NCBI RefSeq assembly: GCF_030408595.1 | Contig: NZ_CP047080.1 | Coordinates: forward strand, 2,873,353-2,937,352 | DNA: 64,000 nt | DNA from: Corynebacterium canis | Lineage (GTDB): Bacteria > Actinomycetota > Actinomycetes > Mycobacteriales > Mycobacteriaceae | Direction of reading: 5' to 3' | Part shown: positions 25,943 through 36,594 of the stretch, piece after piece | Layout of the letters: every line of letters begins with the position of its first letter | Position numbering within the stretch: position 1 is the stretch's first letter | Notes under the pieces: model-generated | Told to the model about the DNA's origin: nothing | Database searches by the model: none | Seen by the model: the letters and a program-made list of their open reading frames with translations, nothing else | Translations under genes and position numbers: made by a program

Positions 25943-26890
25943 TTAAGCCGGATTTACGTACACAGCAAGCACGATGCAAACCACCCATAGCAGGGCTAAT
26001 GCCTGCAAAGTGCGGTCTGAAAGAGCCAATTCATCAGGGGCACCCCCGTCACCCCGATCGATGTCCGCTGCATAGCGAAGAATTGCCACGGTAAAGGGCA
26101 CCATGGACACCTGATACCAAACACCCCCGTGCATATCGAAGCCCCACAGCGCATAAGACATCACCACGGCCGTAGCCGACAGGGTCCACACAAAGCGTAG
26201 ATAGGGAGCTGTGTAACCCTCAAGAGACTTACGGATCTTTGCGCCCGAACGCTCAGCTAGCAGAATCTCTGCATAACGTTTTCCTGAGGCCATAAACAGG
26301 GAACCGAAAGCAGCCACCAAGAGGAACCATTGCGAAAGCATGATCCCCGCCGCAACGCCGCCTGCCATTGCGCGCAACATAAAACCGGAAGAGACCAATG
26401 CAATGTCAATTACCGGCTGATGTTTCCACCCAAAGCAATAGCCCAATTGGAGCGCAATATAAATGCCAACCACCACGCACAAATCCTTGCCGGAGGTAGC
26501 CAACCAGGAGGCGCCCAACGCCCCGCCGATCAACAACACCGCCATCAGATACGCGAGCCAAATCGGCAATACACCTGCGGCGATGGGCCGGAATTGCTTC
26601 GTCGGATGCGCCCGATCGGCCTCCACGTCGCGCGCGTCATTGATCAGGTAGATCGACGACGCCGCCATACAAAAAACGGCGAACGCAATAGCGACGTCGA
26701 TAAGCGTCGTGGGGTTCAGCAATGCGGAACTACCCGCCGCGGCCGGCGCAGCGAGCACCAAAACATTCTTCACCCACTGCTTTGGCCGCAGCGCTTTCAC
26801 CATGCCATCCAAAAGGTTTTTCGGAGGCTTCTTATTCGTATGTGTGTCCAGTCCAGTGGTATGCGGTTCGGAGCCGATCGGCTGGTTCAT
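25943..26890 (-). CDS. ubiA: Decaprenyl-phosphate phosphoribosyltransferase (UbiA family)
   Basis: A 315-residue UbiA-fold membrane prenyltransferase homologous to Rv3806c. It transfers phosphoribose from PRPP to decaprenyl phosphate, the first step to the arabinose donor DPA. The first acidic motif NDARDVEADRAHPTK contains the Asp cluster followed by the Lys typical of this branch. A second conserved stretch, ASGKRYAEILLAERS, lies after the middle helices. About nine hydrophobic segments are visible, after a soluble N-terminus of about 30 residues. It lies directly downstream of the PAP2 gene (adjacent coordinates), so the two are coupled. Confidence 0.95.
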   Translation of the reverse strand: MNQPIGSEPHTTGLDTHTNKKPPKNLLDGMVKALRPKQWVKNVLVLAAPAAAGSSALLNPTTLIDVAIAFAVFCMAASSIYLINDARDVEADRAHPTKQFRPIAAGVLPIWLAYLMAVLLIGGALGASWLATSGKDLCVVVGIYIALQLGYCFGWKHQPVIDIALVSSGFMLRAMAGGVAAGIMLSQWFLLVAAFGSLFMASGKRYAEILLAERSGAKIRKSLEGYTAPYLRFVWTLSATAVVMSYALWGFDMHGGVWYQVSMVPFTVAILRYAADIDRGDGGAPDELALSDRTLQALALLWVVCIVLAVYVNPA

Positions 26891-27394
26891 TTACTTCTGC
26901 CTTTCCTGCACCAGTTTCGCGGTGAGTGCACCCAAGAGCGCGCCCACGGCAACATCCGTGGGGTAATGCACACCCAAAATCATCCGCGAAAGCATCATCA
27001 GCGGCACGCCAAGCAACGGGGTGCGGCGGCCTGCCAGCGTACTTAAGCTCACCAGCGCCGCCGTCGTCGACGTTGCATGCGAGCTCGGGAAACTGAGCTT
27101 ACTGGGGGTGGAAACGCCGATGGTAATCCGCTCGTCATCGGGCCGCGGCCGCCGCACCACGCGTTTCAGCACCACACTCGCCGCGTGACTCACAAACGCG
27201 GCCACCGCCAGGCGCAACCACGCACCACGACGCCGCTTATCGACGACCGCGCCAACCAGGCCCAAGGCCAGCCAACCCGCCGCGTGCTCACCAAAAAAAC
27301 TCATGCCGCGAGCGATCGGCAGCGACGCCTTCGGCGCTATTCGTTGCAGGTAAACAAGAACCTCAGCCTCGTGGAACGGGTCGCCCTTGGTCAC
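26891..27394 (-). CDS. PAP2-type decaprenylphosphoryl-5-phosphoribose phosphatase
   Basis: A 167-residue membrane phosphatase with the three PAP2 motifs: KRVVRRPRPDD, SFPSSHATST and SRMILGVHYPTDVAVG. It matches Rv3807c in family and in place between ubiA and glfT2, and should remove the 5-phosphate from decaprenyl-phosphoryl phosphoribose. The start is the GTG at 27394, which overlaps the glfT2 stop (GTGA) and has GGGGAAGG upstream. A TTG at 27412 would add six residues inside glfT2. Confidence 0.88.
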   Translation of the reverse strand: MTKGDPFHEAEVLVYLQRIAPKASLPIARGMSFFGEHAAGWLALGLVGAVVDKRRRGAWLRLAVAAFVSHAASVVLKRVVRRPRPDDERITIGVSTPSKLSFPSSHATSTTAALVSLSTLAGRRTPLLGVPLMMLSRMILGVHYPTDVAVGALLGALTAKLVQERQK

Positions 27395-29334
27395 TGAAAT
27401 ACCTTCCCCCAAGCCTCGCGGCTGGTCAGTTCGCTGTGCGCCGCGCGATACCGCTCACGCATCTCGCCGAAACGTTGCTTAACTTCCTTTTGCAGCGCGC
27501 GGGATTCCTGCAACAAGGCCTTCGCCTGCGCCCGATCGCGTTGGCGATAGACCACGCCGCGGCCGTCTGCGGTGGTGACCGTCGCGCCGTCGACACGCGA
27601 AAGGCTGAACCAGCGCGCCTCGATGGGGGCGAGGTTCGCCTGCGGGGCCTCATGGTGCGCCTTATTCTCCTTGCTCAAGGTGTGCTTGAGGCCCTTGAGC
27701 AGCCAAAATGCCTTCTTTACCGGACCGAGGCGCCCGCCCACATCCTTGGTGGGCACGCCCGGAATGCCGGTAGGCTTCGGCAGCTCGGCGGCCGTGGGCA
27801 AAATCACAGCGTCGGGGTATTCCTTGCGGATCGCGGCGATGCGCGGCAGGGAGCTTTCCAAAATACCGAACAAACGCTCGGGGCCGGCGAGGAAATCGCG
27901 CATCGCCTCGTTTTGGATCACCACGGTAGAGTACTCCAGGCACATCAGGTGCTTGATCGTGGCCTTCAACATGGAACGGATAATGCCGTCCACCGGGCCA
28001 TCGTGGTACATCGCCGCCACGATCAGGCGATTGCGCAGGTGGAAATACGCCTGCCAGTCGATGGCATCATCCTTATCGGACCACGCCATATGCCAAATGG
28101 CCACCCCCGGCCACGTCGCCGTGGGATAACCCGCCTGCGCCGCACGCAGACCGTACTCCGCATCGTCCCACTTAATAAATAGCGGCAGCGGCTGGCCGAT
28201 CTCCTCGGCCACAAGGCGCGGGATCAGGCACATCCACCAGCCGTTATAATCCACGTCGATCCGGCGGTGGAGGTCGCGGGAGTTCTTATCCTTCGGCTTA
28301 TCGTCCTTATTGCCCTGGTAGCTCAGCGGCATCTTGGCAAAATCATGGTCATAATGCACGTGCGGGGCGTGCGTCCACATAAATATGGAGCGATCGATCA
28401 CCTCGCCCATGGAATGCAGGTGGCTGCGTTCCTGCAGATTCAGCATCTGCCCGCCGACCAGCATCGGGGTCTTGGCAAAGCGCGCCACCTGGAGGGCGCG
28501 AAGAACCGCGTCCGGCTCGATGGCAATATCATCGTCCATATAAAGAATGTATGGGGACTTTTTCGCACCGGCCGGGCCATCGCCCAACGCCTCCCACATG
28601 ATGCGGGAATAACCACCGGAGCCGCCGAGATTGCCCTGGCGGAACTCAAACAAACGCCCTTGAAAATGCTTCGCTGCCGCCGCATAGCCCGGCTCATCCT
28701 GCGGGTGCTTCGTGCCCTGATCAGGCATAATCACCGCATCGATCACGGCATCCACCTCGGGGTCGATCGCCAGCGCCTCCAATGCGGCCACCGCATCCGC
28801 AGGGCGGTTAAACGTGGGCACCCCCACGGTGACACGCGGCTCGAACGGGCCCACCTGCTTCCCGTTCGGCAAGGTCTGCGGCTGCGCCGCTACCGGGGAA
28901 TACCAGCCCGCCTTTGTAATGGTGGTATCCGTCTCTGCGGTGATATCGAACCAGTACCAGCCGCCATCTTCAAAGGGTGCTAGGGAAAGCTCAAACTCGA
29001 TGACATCATCCTCGACGAGCCCGCCGACCACGCCGATACGGGCGCCGTCGATCTTCGAGCGGTACACATCCACCCGCGCCGCCCCCTCAACCTCGACGCG
29101 CAGCACCACGGACTCTAATTGCGACCAGCGGCGCCAATAGCTCGCGGGGAAAGCATTAAAGTAGGTCTGAAAACTCACCTCGCAACCACTGGGAATGGTC
29201 ACGCTCGTGCGGTCGGTCCAGCTAGCCCGCGCATCATTGCGATCCGCCTCAAGCAGGTACAACGTGCGCACATCGTGTGGCTCACCACGCTTCGGCAATA
29301 ACACACGCTGCAGCTGTTCGATCGCCTTGCTCAT
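27391..29334 (-). CDS. glfT2: Galactofuranosyltransferase GlfT2
   Basis: A 647-residue polymerising galactofuranosyltransferase that extends the galactan of arabinogalactan with alternating beta-1,5 and beta-1,6 Galf from UDP-Galf. An N-terminal beta-rich domain (about 1-160) precedes the GT-A domain. That domain contains TVGVPTFNRPADAV, the metal-binding YMDDDIAIEPDAVL (DxD), the acceptor-side KWDDAEYGLRAAQAG, and WPGVAIWHMAWSDKDD with its conserved His. Length equals the mycobacterial enzyme. It heads the glfT2-PAP2-ubiA unit with 4-bp overlaps. Confidence 0.97.
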   Translation of the reverse strand: MSKAIEQLQRVLLPKRGEPHDVRTLYLLEADRNDARASWTDRTSVTIPSGCEVSFQTYFNAFPASYWRRWSQLESVVLRVEVEGAARVDVYRSKIDGARIGVVGGLVEDDVIEFELSLAPFEDGGWYWFDITAETDTTITKAGWYSPVAAQPQTLPNGKQVGPFEPRVTVGVPTFNRPADAVAALEALAIDPEVDAVIDAVIMPDQGTKHPQDEPGYAAAAKHFQGRLFEFRQGNLGGSGGYSRIMWEALGDGPAGAKKSPYILYMDDDIAIEPDAVLRALQVARFAKTPMLVGGQMLNLQERSHLHSMGEVIDRSIFMWTHAPHVHYDHDFAKMPLSYQGNKDDKPKDKNSRDLHRRIDVDYNGWWMCLIPRLVAEEIGQPLPLFIKWDDAEYGLRAAQAGYPTATWPGVAIWHMAWSDKDDAIDWQAYFHLRNRLIVAAMYHDGPVDGIIRSMLKATIKHLMCLEYSTVVIQNEAMRDFLAGPERLFGILESSLPRIAAIRKEYPDAVILPTAAELPKPTGIPGVPTKDVGGRLGPVKKAFWLLKGLKHTLSKENKAHHEAPQANLAPIEARWFSLSRVDGATVTTADGRGVVYRQRDRAQAKALLQESRALQKEVKQRFGEMRERYRAAHSELTSREAWGKVFQ

Positions 29335-29563
29335 ATTGTTCTAGCCTTTCTGTTGGGTCACCCATTCAGAGTAGTCTTCCACAAGCTATATGGTGCTTAA
29401 GCCACCCAGGTTGGTGGGGTGGGTCGGCGGTAAGGATCCAGCACCGCGCACACTCAGCCTGACTGTAACATAAGCACAGGTCACCGCACCGTTACACGTT
29501 CCGCAACCCATAGGCGGGAGCGACCAAATCCTTTCCTTTATATTGGGGCTAGAAAACGTGTCC

Positions 29564-30967
29564 TCAGGAGGCAGAGAAGTACAAAGTGCCGGGGGTCGTT
29601 TCACCGAGGAGCTCATCGATGGTGACAAAGCGATAGCCAAGCTTGCTCAACTCCCCGATCACGCAAGGCACCGCGTCAACGGTGGTCTTATGGACGTCGT
29701 GCATCAAAATAATGGAGCCGGGTTTGGCGCTAACGACGGCACGATTGCACACGATCGTGGAATCAAGATCCGCCCAATCCTTCGTATCAATGTTCCACAG
29801 GATCGAGGCCATACCGGTGCTGCGGATCTCCCGAATGGCCGTCGGGTTGAGGGCACCATAAGGCGGGCGCATCAGGTGCGGATCAACCCCGGTGGCTTCC
29901 CGGATCACGGCATTAGTGTCTGCCAATTGCTTATGAATAGCCTCCGGAGTTTGCGTTGTCAGATCCGGATGATTCCACGTGTGATTACCAATTTGATGTC
30001 CGGCCTTAACTATGCGTTTTGTTAAGGCCTTATTGTTGTGCACCTGCTCGCCCACAACAAAAAACGTTGCTTTTACATCGTGCGTGCCAAGTATTCCGAG
30101 GAGTTTCCTCGTGTAATCTCCCGGGCCATCGTCGAAAGTGATTGCGATGCATCGCTCCCCCGCACAACTCCGCGAAACGGCGGGTTCAGTGGGCGCGGCC
30201 TTTATGGTCTGCTGGAAACCAAAAAGCTCGCGCGAAACTTCTTCCTTGACAAGATCGCGCAGCTCATCCACTTCAATGCGAATATCCAAATCGCCGTAAG
30301 AACTCGGCAATACCGCACCCTTATGTAGCGGAAAGAACAAAGCCCCGTGATCGACCATAAAATACTCGAATTGTTCTTGGTCCAGAAAATCCGCTACATT
30401 ACCCGGTTGCTTCTCCTGCTTATCAAGAATTTTTCGGGCCTCGGCGCGGGACAGCTCGACTACTTCGGCGACGCCGAGGTCGGGGTCGTCGAAAAGCTCG
30501 CGGAGCTTCAGGGCGTGCCCAGTACGCTTGTCAAAGGTCCAGAAAAAGCTGGATGCGGTGGATTCCGCGCCCAGCGAATCATGGCTTACATTGACCGCAA
30601 TGGAAAGGTAGTGCTCGGTGTTTGTGGTGATCTGATAGCCCGCGGTAAACGACGGCACCTCGTCCGCAGCGGAGCCTTCCTCCACCAACGCGTGAAAAGA
30701 TTCATATTCCGAATCGATCGCATGAGCGACGGTTTCATCTATCGTCGAATTACCGCTAATCGGGTATTCAATCGCAACCTTCTCCTTTTTGGTCTCGCGG
30801 GTATCAATTTTGGAAGAAATGCCTTCGTAGCGGCTATCCACAAACTTGTAATTGTCAGCAGAGTTTGCGCCGCCAGAACGCGAAGAAATATATGTTGCCA
30901 CCCCGATAACGGCGATAACCAACAACAGCACAACGCTCGCAATAGTAGTAATCTGACGTTTGCTCAC
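29564..30967 (-). CDS. Membrane-anchored polysaccharide deacetylase with RsiV-like (DUF3298) domain
   Basis: 467 residues. An N-terminal membrane anchor (TIASVVLLLVIAVIGVATYI) is followed by a DUF3298/RsiV-like domain (about 50-255). The C-terminal NodB domain (about 280-460) has all five motifs: AITFDDGPGDYT, NHTWNH, MRPPYGALN, LWNIDTKDWAD and IILMHDVH. It should deacetylate N-acetylglucosamine or N-acetylmuramic acid units of peptidoglycan or another wall glycan outside the membrane. It sits between glf and glfT2, which are adjacent in mycobacteria, and appears to be its own unit. The pairing of RsiV-like and NodB domains is known in Firmicutes deacetylases, as far as I recall. Confidence 0.88.
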   Translation of the reverse strand: MSKRQITTIASVVLLLVIAVIGVATYISSRSGGANSADNYKFVDSRYEGISSKIDTRETKKEKVAIEYPISGNSTIDETVAHAIDSEYESFHALVEEGSAADEVPSFTAGYQITTNTEHYLSIAVNVSHDSLGAESTASSFFWTFDKRTGHALKLRELFDDPDLGVAEVVELSRAEARKILDKQEKQPGNVADFLDQEQFEYFMVDHGALFFPLHKGAVLPSSYGDLDIRIEVDELRDLVKEEVSRELFGFQQTIKAAPTEPAVSRSCAGERCIAITFDDGPGDYTRKLLGILGTHDVKATFFVVGEQVHNNKALTKRIVKAGHQIGNHTWNHPDLTTQTPEAIHKQLADTNAVIREATGVDPHLMRPPYGALNPTAIREIRSTGMASILWNIDTKDWADLDSTIVCNRAVVSAKPGSIILMHDVHKTTVDAVPCVIGELSKLGYRFVTIDELLGETTPGTLYFSAS

Positions 30968-31045
30968 AATTTGGTTTCACATTCTGACAGTTATGTTTAT
31001 GCATAGTTTAAACCGCAAACCACCACCCCGCTCTACAGCCGAAAA

Positions 31046-31064
31046 ACCCCTAACAACTGGGGGT
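31046..31064 (-). terminator. Short terminator-like hairpin upstream of the deacetylase gene
   Basis: ACCCC (plus 31046-31050) pairs with GGGGT (31060-31064). On the minus strand the stem is followed by UUUUU (A-run 31042-31046). The stem is short but the U run is clear. Confidence 0.5.
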
Positions 31065-31175
31065 AACCGCGACGCAAAACAGGGTTAGAAGGCCCGCACC
31101 TAGGCCGGACAAAAGCCCCCAGAGATCACCCTGGAGGCTGCGTCCCAGAAAGCCGCTTTCACCTAAGTACAGCAT
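31050..31175 (-). CDS. Candidate small hydrophobic peptide (41 aa), uncertain
   Basis: An ATG-started frame of 41 codons with one likely membrane stretch (LWGLLSGLGAGLLTLFCVAV). Its stop falls inside the loop of the hairpin at 31046-31064. A TATAAAT box lies about 60 bases upstream. Against it: no ribosome-binding site, mixed third-position usage, and a second terminator-like hairpin (31112-31140) inside the frame. It may simply be glf 3' untranslated sequence. Confidence 0.22.
   Translation of the reverse strand: MLYLGESGFLGRSLQGDLWGLLSGLGAGLLTLFCVAVTPSC
31112..31140 (-). terminator. Likely glf terminator
   Basis: On the minus strand AGCCTCCAG pairs over nine positions (one G-U) with CTGGGGGCT, followed by UUUU. 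It lies about 190 bases downstream of the glf stop with no better candidate between. Confidence 0.55.
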
Positions 31176-31332
31176 TTTATCAACAAGGCTGTTTAAGTGC
31201 TGCATTTCACAATTATGCGGCGCGTGTAGCGAATTTATACCGGCTAAACTGCCCGAACTTTACGCGATTGGGATCAAACTAATTTGCGGAAACGCCCACG
31301 ATTGCATGGCGCTGTTTCGTGCCCAGCTGTAG

Positions 31333-32547
<1,215 letters not shown>

Positions 32548-32654
32548 CTAAGACACGCCGCAAATATCACTTTAATAACACTCGCCACACTGGTAGCATG
32601 TGCCCCTAGAGTTTATCATTGTAACATTGTCTCAGTCTCAGGGAGTGTCCTCAC

Positions 32655-34388
32655 ATGCCACAGCGCCGCCGCTTACATGCGGGCTCTCAGCGTCCGGTCC
32701 TCGCCGCCGTGCTTGCGATTACCCTGATCGCATCCGCAGCATTGGGCATCGGAGGCATCCAAAAGACCCAGAACGCGGGTCTTGACCCAATCGCCGCCTC
32801 CCTAACTACCACCAGCTTCGACGGTGGCGAAAACGTGGTTGTTGAGGATTCCGCCATCACCGCGCAGGGCGAAGAACCCGGCCCGCGCAATGTAAAGGAA
32901 TTCTCCCGCGATGAACCTTTCTCACTGTTCGCCCTGTCCTGGCAAGGGCAGCGCGACCTCGCCGCGTTCTTCCGCGCCCAGCGCGAGGACGGCTCTTGGG
33001 GCCCGTGGTACGACGCCGACCCCCTCAACGAAGAGGTAACCGACCGCACCGGCACCGAACCTATTTTCCTGGAGCCCACCCACAAGGTGCAGGTCGCCGT
33101 ACACGGTGTGCAGGACGCCGCCGGCATTGACGCAGTGTTTATCGACGGCCGCGCCGAGCAAGGTGGCATCGCCCTCGCCGCCGACACCGACGGCATGCCC
33201 AATGTGGTTTCCCGCGCCGGCTGGCGGGCCGACGAATCCATTCGTTGCGGTTCGCCGACCTACGATGATGAAACCAATGCCATCACCATCCACCACACCG
33301 CTGGTTCGAACAACTATACGCAGGCCGAGGCGGCCGGTATCGTGCGCGGCATCTACCAGTACCACGCCCAGCAATTGGGCTGGTGCGATATCGGATACCA
33401 CTCTCTGGTGGACAAGTACGGCACCATTTACGAGGGCCGCTCGGGCGGCTTAACCAAGCCGGTCCAGGGCGCCCACGCGGGCGGCTTCAACGAGAACACT
33501 TGGGCGATCTCCATGCTCGGCAATTACGAGGAAGTGGAACCCACAGACACCATGCTGAAGGCAGTCGGCGAGCTTGCGGGTTGGCGCGCCAAGGTTGGCG
33601 ATTTCGACCCCACCGGCCATGACGTGCACTATTCCGAGGGCACCAGCTTTTCCAAATATGCCTACGGGCAGGAGGTGAGGCTGCCGAGTATCTTCGCCCA
33701 CCGCGACGTCGGCACCACGGCGTGCCCCGGCAAGTACGCCTACGCGAAGATGGATTCGATCCGCGCCACGGCTAAGCGGAAGTACGATTCCATCCGCAGC
33801 GGAGCGACCCCAACCACCACTGCGCAGGCGACGACCACGAACGCTGCGGCACCTGCGGCCGAACAGGCTTCCACCGCCCCGCTGGCCAATGCTACGATCG
33901 GCACGCTCCTTGCCGCGGGCATCGGCATGCTTTCCTCGGAGGGCCGCCTTCCGGAAACCACGACCAAGGTTGGCAACGTCGATGTCATCGAGGGTCTGCA
34001 GCTCAAGGACATTCCCGCCGTGGTAAATGCGGTGATTTCGGACGAAAAGTTCACGGAGGTGTTGCGCAAGGTTACGGATGCCGTGGGCCCGATCCTCGGC
34101 CAGCCGCGCGGCGGTGTGCACACGGCGACCCCGGTCGGCGAGCGTAATTCCGCGGTGGAGTACGTCCCCTTCGATAACGGCATGATCGTCTCCTCCCCGG
34201 AGGCCGGCACTCACGCCCTATGGGGAAAGATTGGCGACGCCTGGGCAGCACAAGGTTTCGATTCCGGCCCGCTGGGATTGCCGCTCACCGAGGAGTACCT
34301 CGCCGGTGACCTAATCCGTGCGGATTTCCAGGGCGGCTACATCACCTTTAACCCTGCGGACGGCCACGTGGAGATCCATACCTTCTAG
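32655..34388 (+). CDS. Secreted N-acetylmuramoyl-L-alanine amidase, PGRP domain with C-terminal LGFP repeat
   Basis: 577 residues. A signal/anchor helix (about 13-32) and a beta-rich domain (about 70-180) lead to a PGRP amidase_2 domain at about 195-375. The zinc ligands are AITIHHTAGSNNY (His), SIFAHRDVGTT (His) and ACPGKYAY (Cys). After an Ala/Thr-rich linker the C-terminus has an LGFP-type element (SGPLGLPLTEEYLAG, ADFQGGYITFN), which should bind arabinogalactan. It cleaves the muramoyl-alanine amide bond of peptidoglycan. It corresponds in place and domains to mycobacterial Rv3811, next to glf. AGGGAG precedes the ATG. Confidence 0.92.
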   Translation: MPQRRRLHAGSQRPVLAAVLAITLIASAALGIGGIQKTQNAGLDPIAASLTTTSFDGGENVVVEDSAITAQGEEPGPRNVKEFSRDEPFSLFALSWQGQRDLAAFFRAQREDGSWGPWYDADPLNEEVTDRTGTEPIFLEPTHKVQVAVHGVQDAAGIDAVFIDGRAEQGGIALAADTDGMPNVVSRAGWRADESIRCGSPTYDDETNAITIHHTAGSNNYTQAEAAGIVRGIYQYHAQQLGWCDIGYHSLVDKYGTIYEGRSGGLTKPVQGAHAGGFNENTWAISMLGNYEEVEPTDTMLKAVGELAGWRAKVGDFDPTGHDVHYSEGTSFSKYAYGQEVRLPSIFAHRDVGTTACPGKYAYAKMDSIRATAKRKYDSIRSGATPTTTAQATTTNAAAPAAEQASTAPLANATIGTLLAAGIGMLSSEGRLPETTTKVGNVDVIEGLQLKDIPAVVNAVISDEKFTEVLRKVTDAVGPILGQPRGGVHTATPVGERNSAVEYVPFDNGMIVSSPEAGTHALWGKIGDAWAAQGFDSGPLGLPLTEEYLAGDLIRADFQGGYITFNPADGHVEIHTF

Positions 34389-34806
34389 CATTCTTCGGGG
34401 GGAACGTCGTTATCGCCAAGCGGGGGGATATCGTCGTAGTCTCGGAGTTGCCGCTTCCGCATGGTCATTTGCACGAGGTGGCGATTGCGCTGCTTGGCGC
34501 GGTACTTGGCCAGCGTGGTACCCCACCGACCAAAACCGTTGCGGCTCGGCGGGCTATCGTAGTAGGCCTCGTCCCGGGTGGGATGGTCGTGGCGGCCGGT
34601 AATCCCGCTTTCCAGACCTTTGACCTGCCCCGCAAGCGGACCGTTCGGCACGGTGGTTACTTCCAGGTTGTCTAGTTTCCAGGTCACCACACCAAACACA
34701 TCGCTGCGCGCCATCACGTTTCTGTCGGTTTTAAAGTTGTGGTGTCGCCGACACAGACATTGCAGGTTCGGCAGGGTGGTCAATCCGCCCATCTCCCAAT
34801 TAATAA
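34385..34806 (-). pseudogene. 3' remnant of the IS-interrupted HNH endonuclease gene
   Basis: This strand encodes the HNH region again (GGLTTLPNLQCLCRRHHNF) followed by the true C-terminus of the gene (YDSPPSRNGFGRWGTTL to PPEEC). Its right part, 34561-34806, is the left copy of the target duplication and is cut at the IS end. A start at 34792 could give 135 residues, but no promoter or ribosome-binding site is evident. It overlaps the amidase stop by 4 bp on the opposite strand. Confidence 0.85.
34561..34806. repeat. Left copy of 246-bp target duplication
   Basis: Identical by eye to 36609-36854, in direct orientation, abutting the left inverted repeat of the IS. It runs from AGTAGGCCTCG to CCAATTAATAA and consists wholly of HNH gene sequence. 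Confidence 0.92.
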
Positions 34807-34820
34807 CCTGACTTCCACAA
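34807..34820 (+). repeat. Left terminal inverted repeat of the IS
   Basis: CCTGACTTCCACAA. It pairs with the right end and immediately follows the left target-duplication copy. Confidence 0.85.
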
Positions 34821-34923
34821 CTGTTTTGCGGATTTTTGGGTGGAATGTTTCTGACCTTGGGGTTTGTTGTTTTGGAAGTGCGTTTTGGGGGACTAGGTGC
34901 CTGGTTGGTGATAGCGTCATTGG

Positions 34924-36588
34924 GTGGCTTACATTAAGTATTCGCGGACTACCTCTGGTGGGGTGAGTGTTCAAGTTGTGCGCAAAGTCCGTGGCCGCAC
35001 CGTTGTGTTGTCCCATGTGGGTACTGCTCATGATGATCTGACTTTGCATGCGTTAATTGACAAGGCAGAGGAATTTATGGGTTTAGACGCACAGATGAGT
35101 CTGGATATCGGCATTGATGTGCCAGTTCGTGCGCGTCCATCGATGGTGGATATCTCTAACTACCTGGAATCGGCCTCGGACAAGCAACTCGAGCTGTTAG
35201 TTGAACGCGGTGCTGATTCGACGGTTCTCCGCGATCCGCCCCGCGCTCAACGCGCGCCTGTGGCTGAGTCTAATTTTCCGGCCTCGCCACGGGTGATTTC
35301 ATCTCCGGCCAGGTTGATCTGGGATGTGCTAGCCATGGTTTACCAACAGCTTGGCTTTGCCTCGTTACATGATGAAGCGTTTATGTCCACGGTGATAGCA
35401 CGTGTGGTTAAACCCACCTCGAAGGCTCAGGTGCCTGAGGTTTTAGCGAGTATGGGCAGATGTGCGCCGCATGAAAACACCATCTACAACGCACTCAAGC
35501 GATGCCACGAACGCGACTATAAAAAGATAATTTCGGCCAAATGTCACGAGTATGTGCGCACCAATCATCAGGTAACCATGGTGCTGTACGACGTGACTAC
35601 TTTGTATTTTGAAACCTCAAAAGAAGACGAGCTGCGTAAGATCGGGATGAGCAAAGAGCGTCGCGTTGATCCTCAAATCGTCGTGGGGTTGATTACTGAT
35701 AATCTGGGATTTCCACTGCATGTGGACTTTTTTCATGGCAAGACTGCGGAAACCACCACGCTGATCCCGATGCTTGAGGCCTATCGCAATGCCCACGATT
35801 TGGAATCATTGACAGTAGTTGCTGATGCCGCGATGCTATCGGCAACTAATCTTGATGAGCTTGATGCTGCAGGGATTAACTACATCGTGGCCGACCGGCT
35901 AAAAAAAGCCCCTCACGCGGTGACTATCTCCGATGATGACATGGCGGCGTGGTCGAAGAAAACGGACACATACGAAATTGTCGAAACCACCAAAACTATG
36001 GGCAAAGCAGGCAATGCGGTCACTCGCCGAGTGGTAGTAGGTTTTAGTCCAAAGCGCTACAAGTACGACACGTTCACGCTACAAAAACAAAAAGAAAAAG
36101 CTCAAGCAACCGTCGCAGGCAAGGCAGCTACTCGGTTGCCACGGTTTGTATCAAGGAACAAAGACACGCTGAGGATCAACGAGAGTGCGTTCGATAAGGC
36201 GCTCGCTCTTGCCGGATGGAAAGGCTACGTTACCAACCTGGATAAAGACCAAGTCGCAGGTAGTGAGGTAATTAGTCTCTACCACGAGCTCCACCACATT
36301 GAAAACGCGTTCCGGATGGCGAAAACAGACTTGCAAGCCCGGCCAATTTTTCATCGCACTGAAGATGCCATCCAAGCGCATCTCACCATCGTGCTGGCTG
36401 CTTTAGCAATGTCAAAACACATTTACCTCACCTGCCAGATAACCACTCCGAAACTTGTCGCGACCCTCAGTCAGTACCGACACGCACTCGTCGAAACCGG
36501 CAAGCACCGATACGAAATCCCACCCCAGCTCACACCCGAAATCGAAGAAAAAATCAACCAGCTAAAAAACTTCAAACCGGGGGACTAG
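34924..36588 (+). CDS. IS1634-family transposase
   Basis: A 554-residue DDE transposase of the IS4-superfamily IS1634 group. It starts at a GTG (MAYIKYSRTTSGG..., a family-typical N-terminus). Catalytic acidic residues are visible: first Asp in VLYDVTTLYFET, second Asp in TVVADAAMLSATN, and Glu in ELHHIENAFRMAKTDLQ, the Y/HIE region after an inserted beta domain. The frame is unbroken and full length, so the element may be active. The stop lies 20 bases from the right IS end. Confidence 0.95.
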   Translation: MAYIKYSRTTSGGVSVQVVRKVRGRTVVLSHVGTAHDDLTLHALIDKAEEFMGLDAQMSLDIGIDVPVRARPSMVDISNYLESASDKQLELLVERGADSTVLRDPPRAQRAPVAESNFPASPRVISSPARLIWDVLAMVYQQLGFASLHDEAFMSTVIARVVKPTSKAQVPEVLASMGRCAPHENTIYNALKRCHERDYKKIISAKCHEYVRTNHQVTMVLYDVTTLYFETSKEDELRKIGMSKERRVDPQIVVGLITDNLGFPLHVDFFHGKTAETTTLIPMLEAYRNAHDLESLTVVADAAMLSATNLDELDAAGINYIVADRLKKAPHAVTISDDDMAAWSKKTDTYEIVETTKTMGKAGNAVTRRVVVGFSPKRYKYDTFTLQKQKEKAQATVAGKAATRLPRFVSRNKDTLRINESAFDKALALAGWKGYVTNLDKDQVAGSEVISLYHELHHIENAFRMAKTDLQARPIFHRTEDAIQAHLTIVLAALAMSKHIYLTCQITTPKLVATLSQYRHALVETGKHRYEIPPQLTPEIEEKINQLKNFKPGD

Positions 36589-36594
36589 GGCAAA

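Larger units (their letters stand above)
30968..31332. other. Intergenic region between glf and the deacetylase gene
   Basis: 365 bases. On the minus strand it holds two terminator-like hairpins (31112-31140 and 31046-31064). It also holds an AT-rich TATAAAT box near 31236 and a 41-codon open frame (31050-31175) listed separately. The promoter of the deacetylase gene should lie in the left part. Nothing else was recognised. Confidence 0.5.

Noticed and set aside
34886..36590. GGGGGACTAGG word near both inner ends of the IS as an additional element boundary
   Set aside because: The right copy is the transposase stop-codon context. The outer CCTGA inverted repeats directly abut the target duplication and are the better boundaries.
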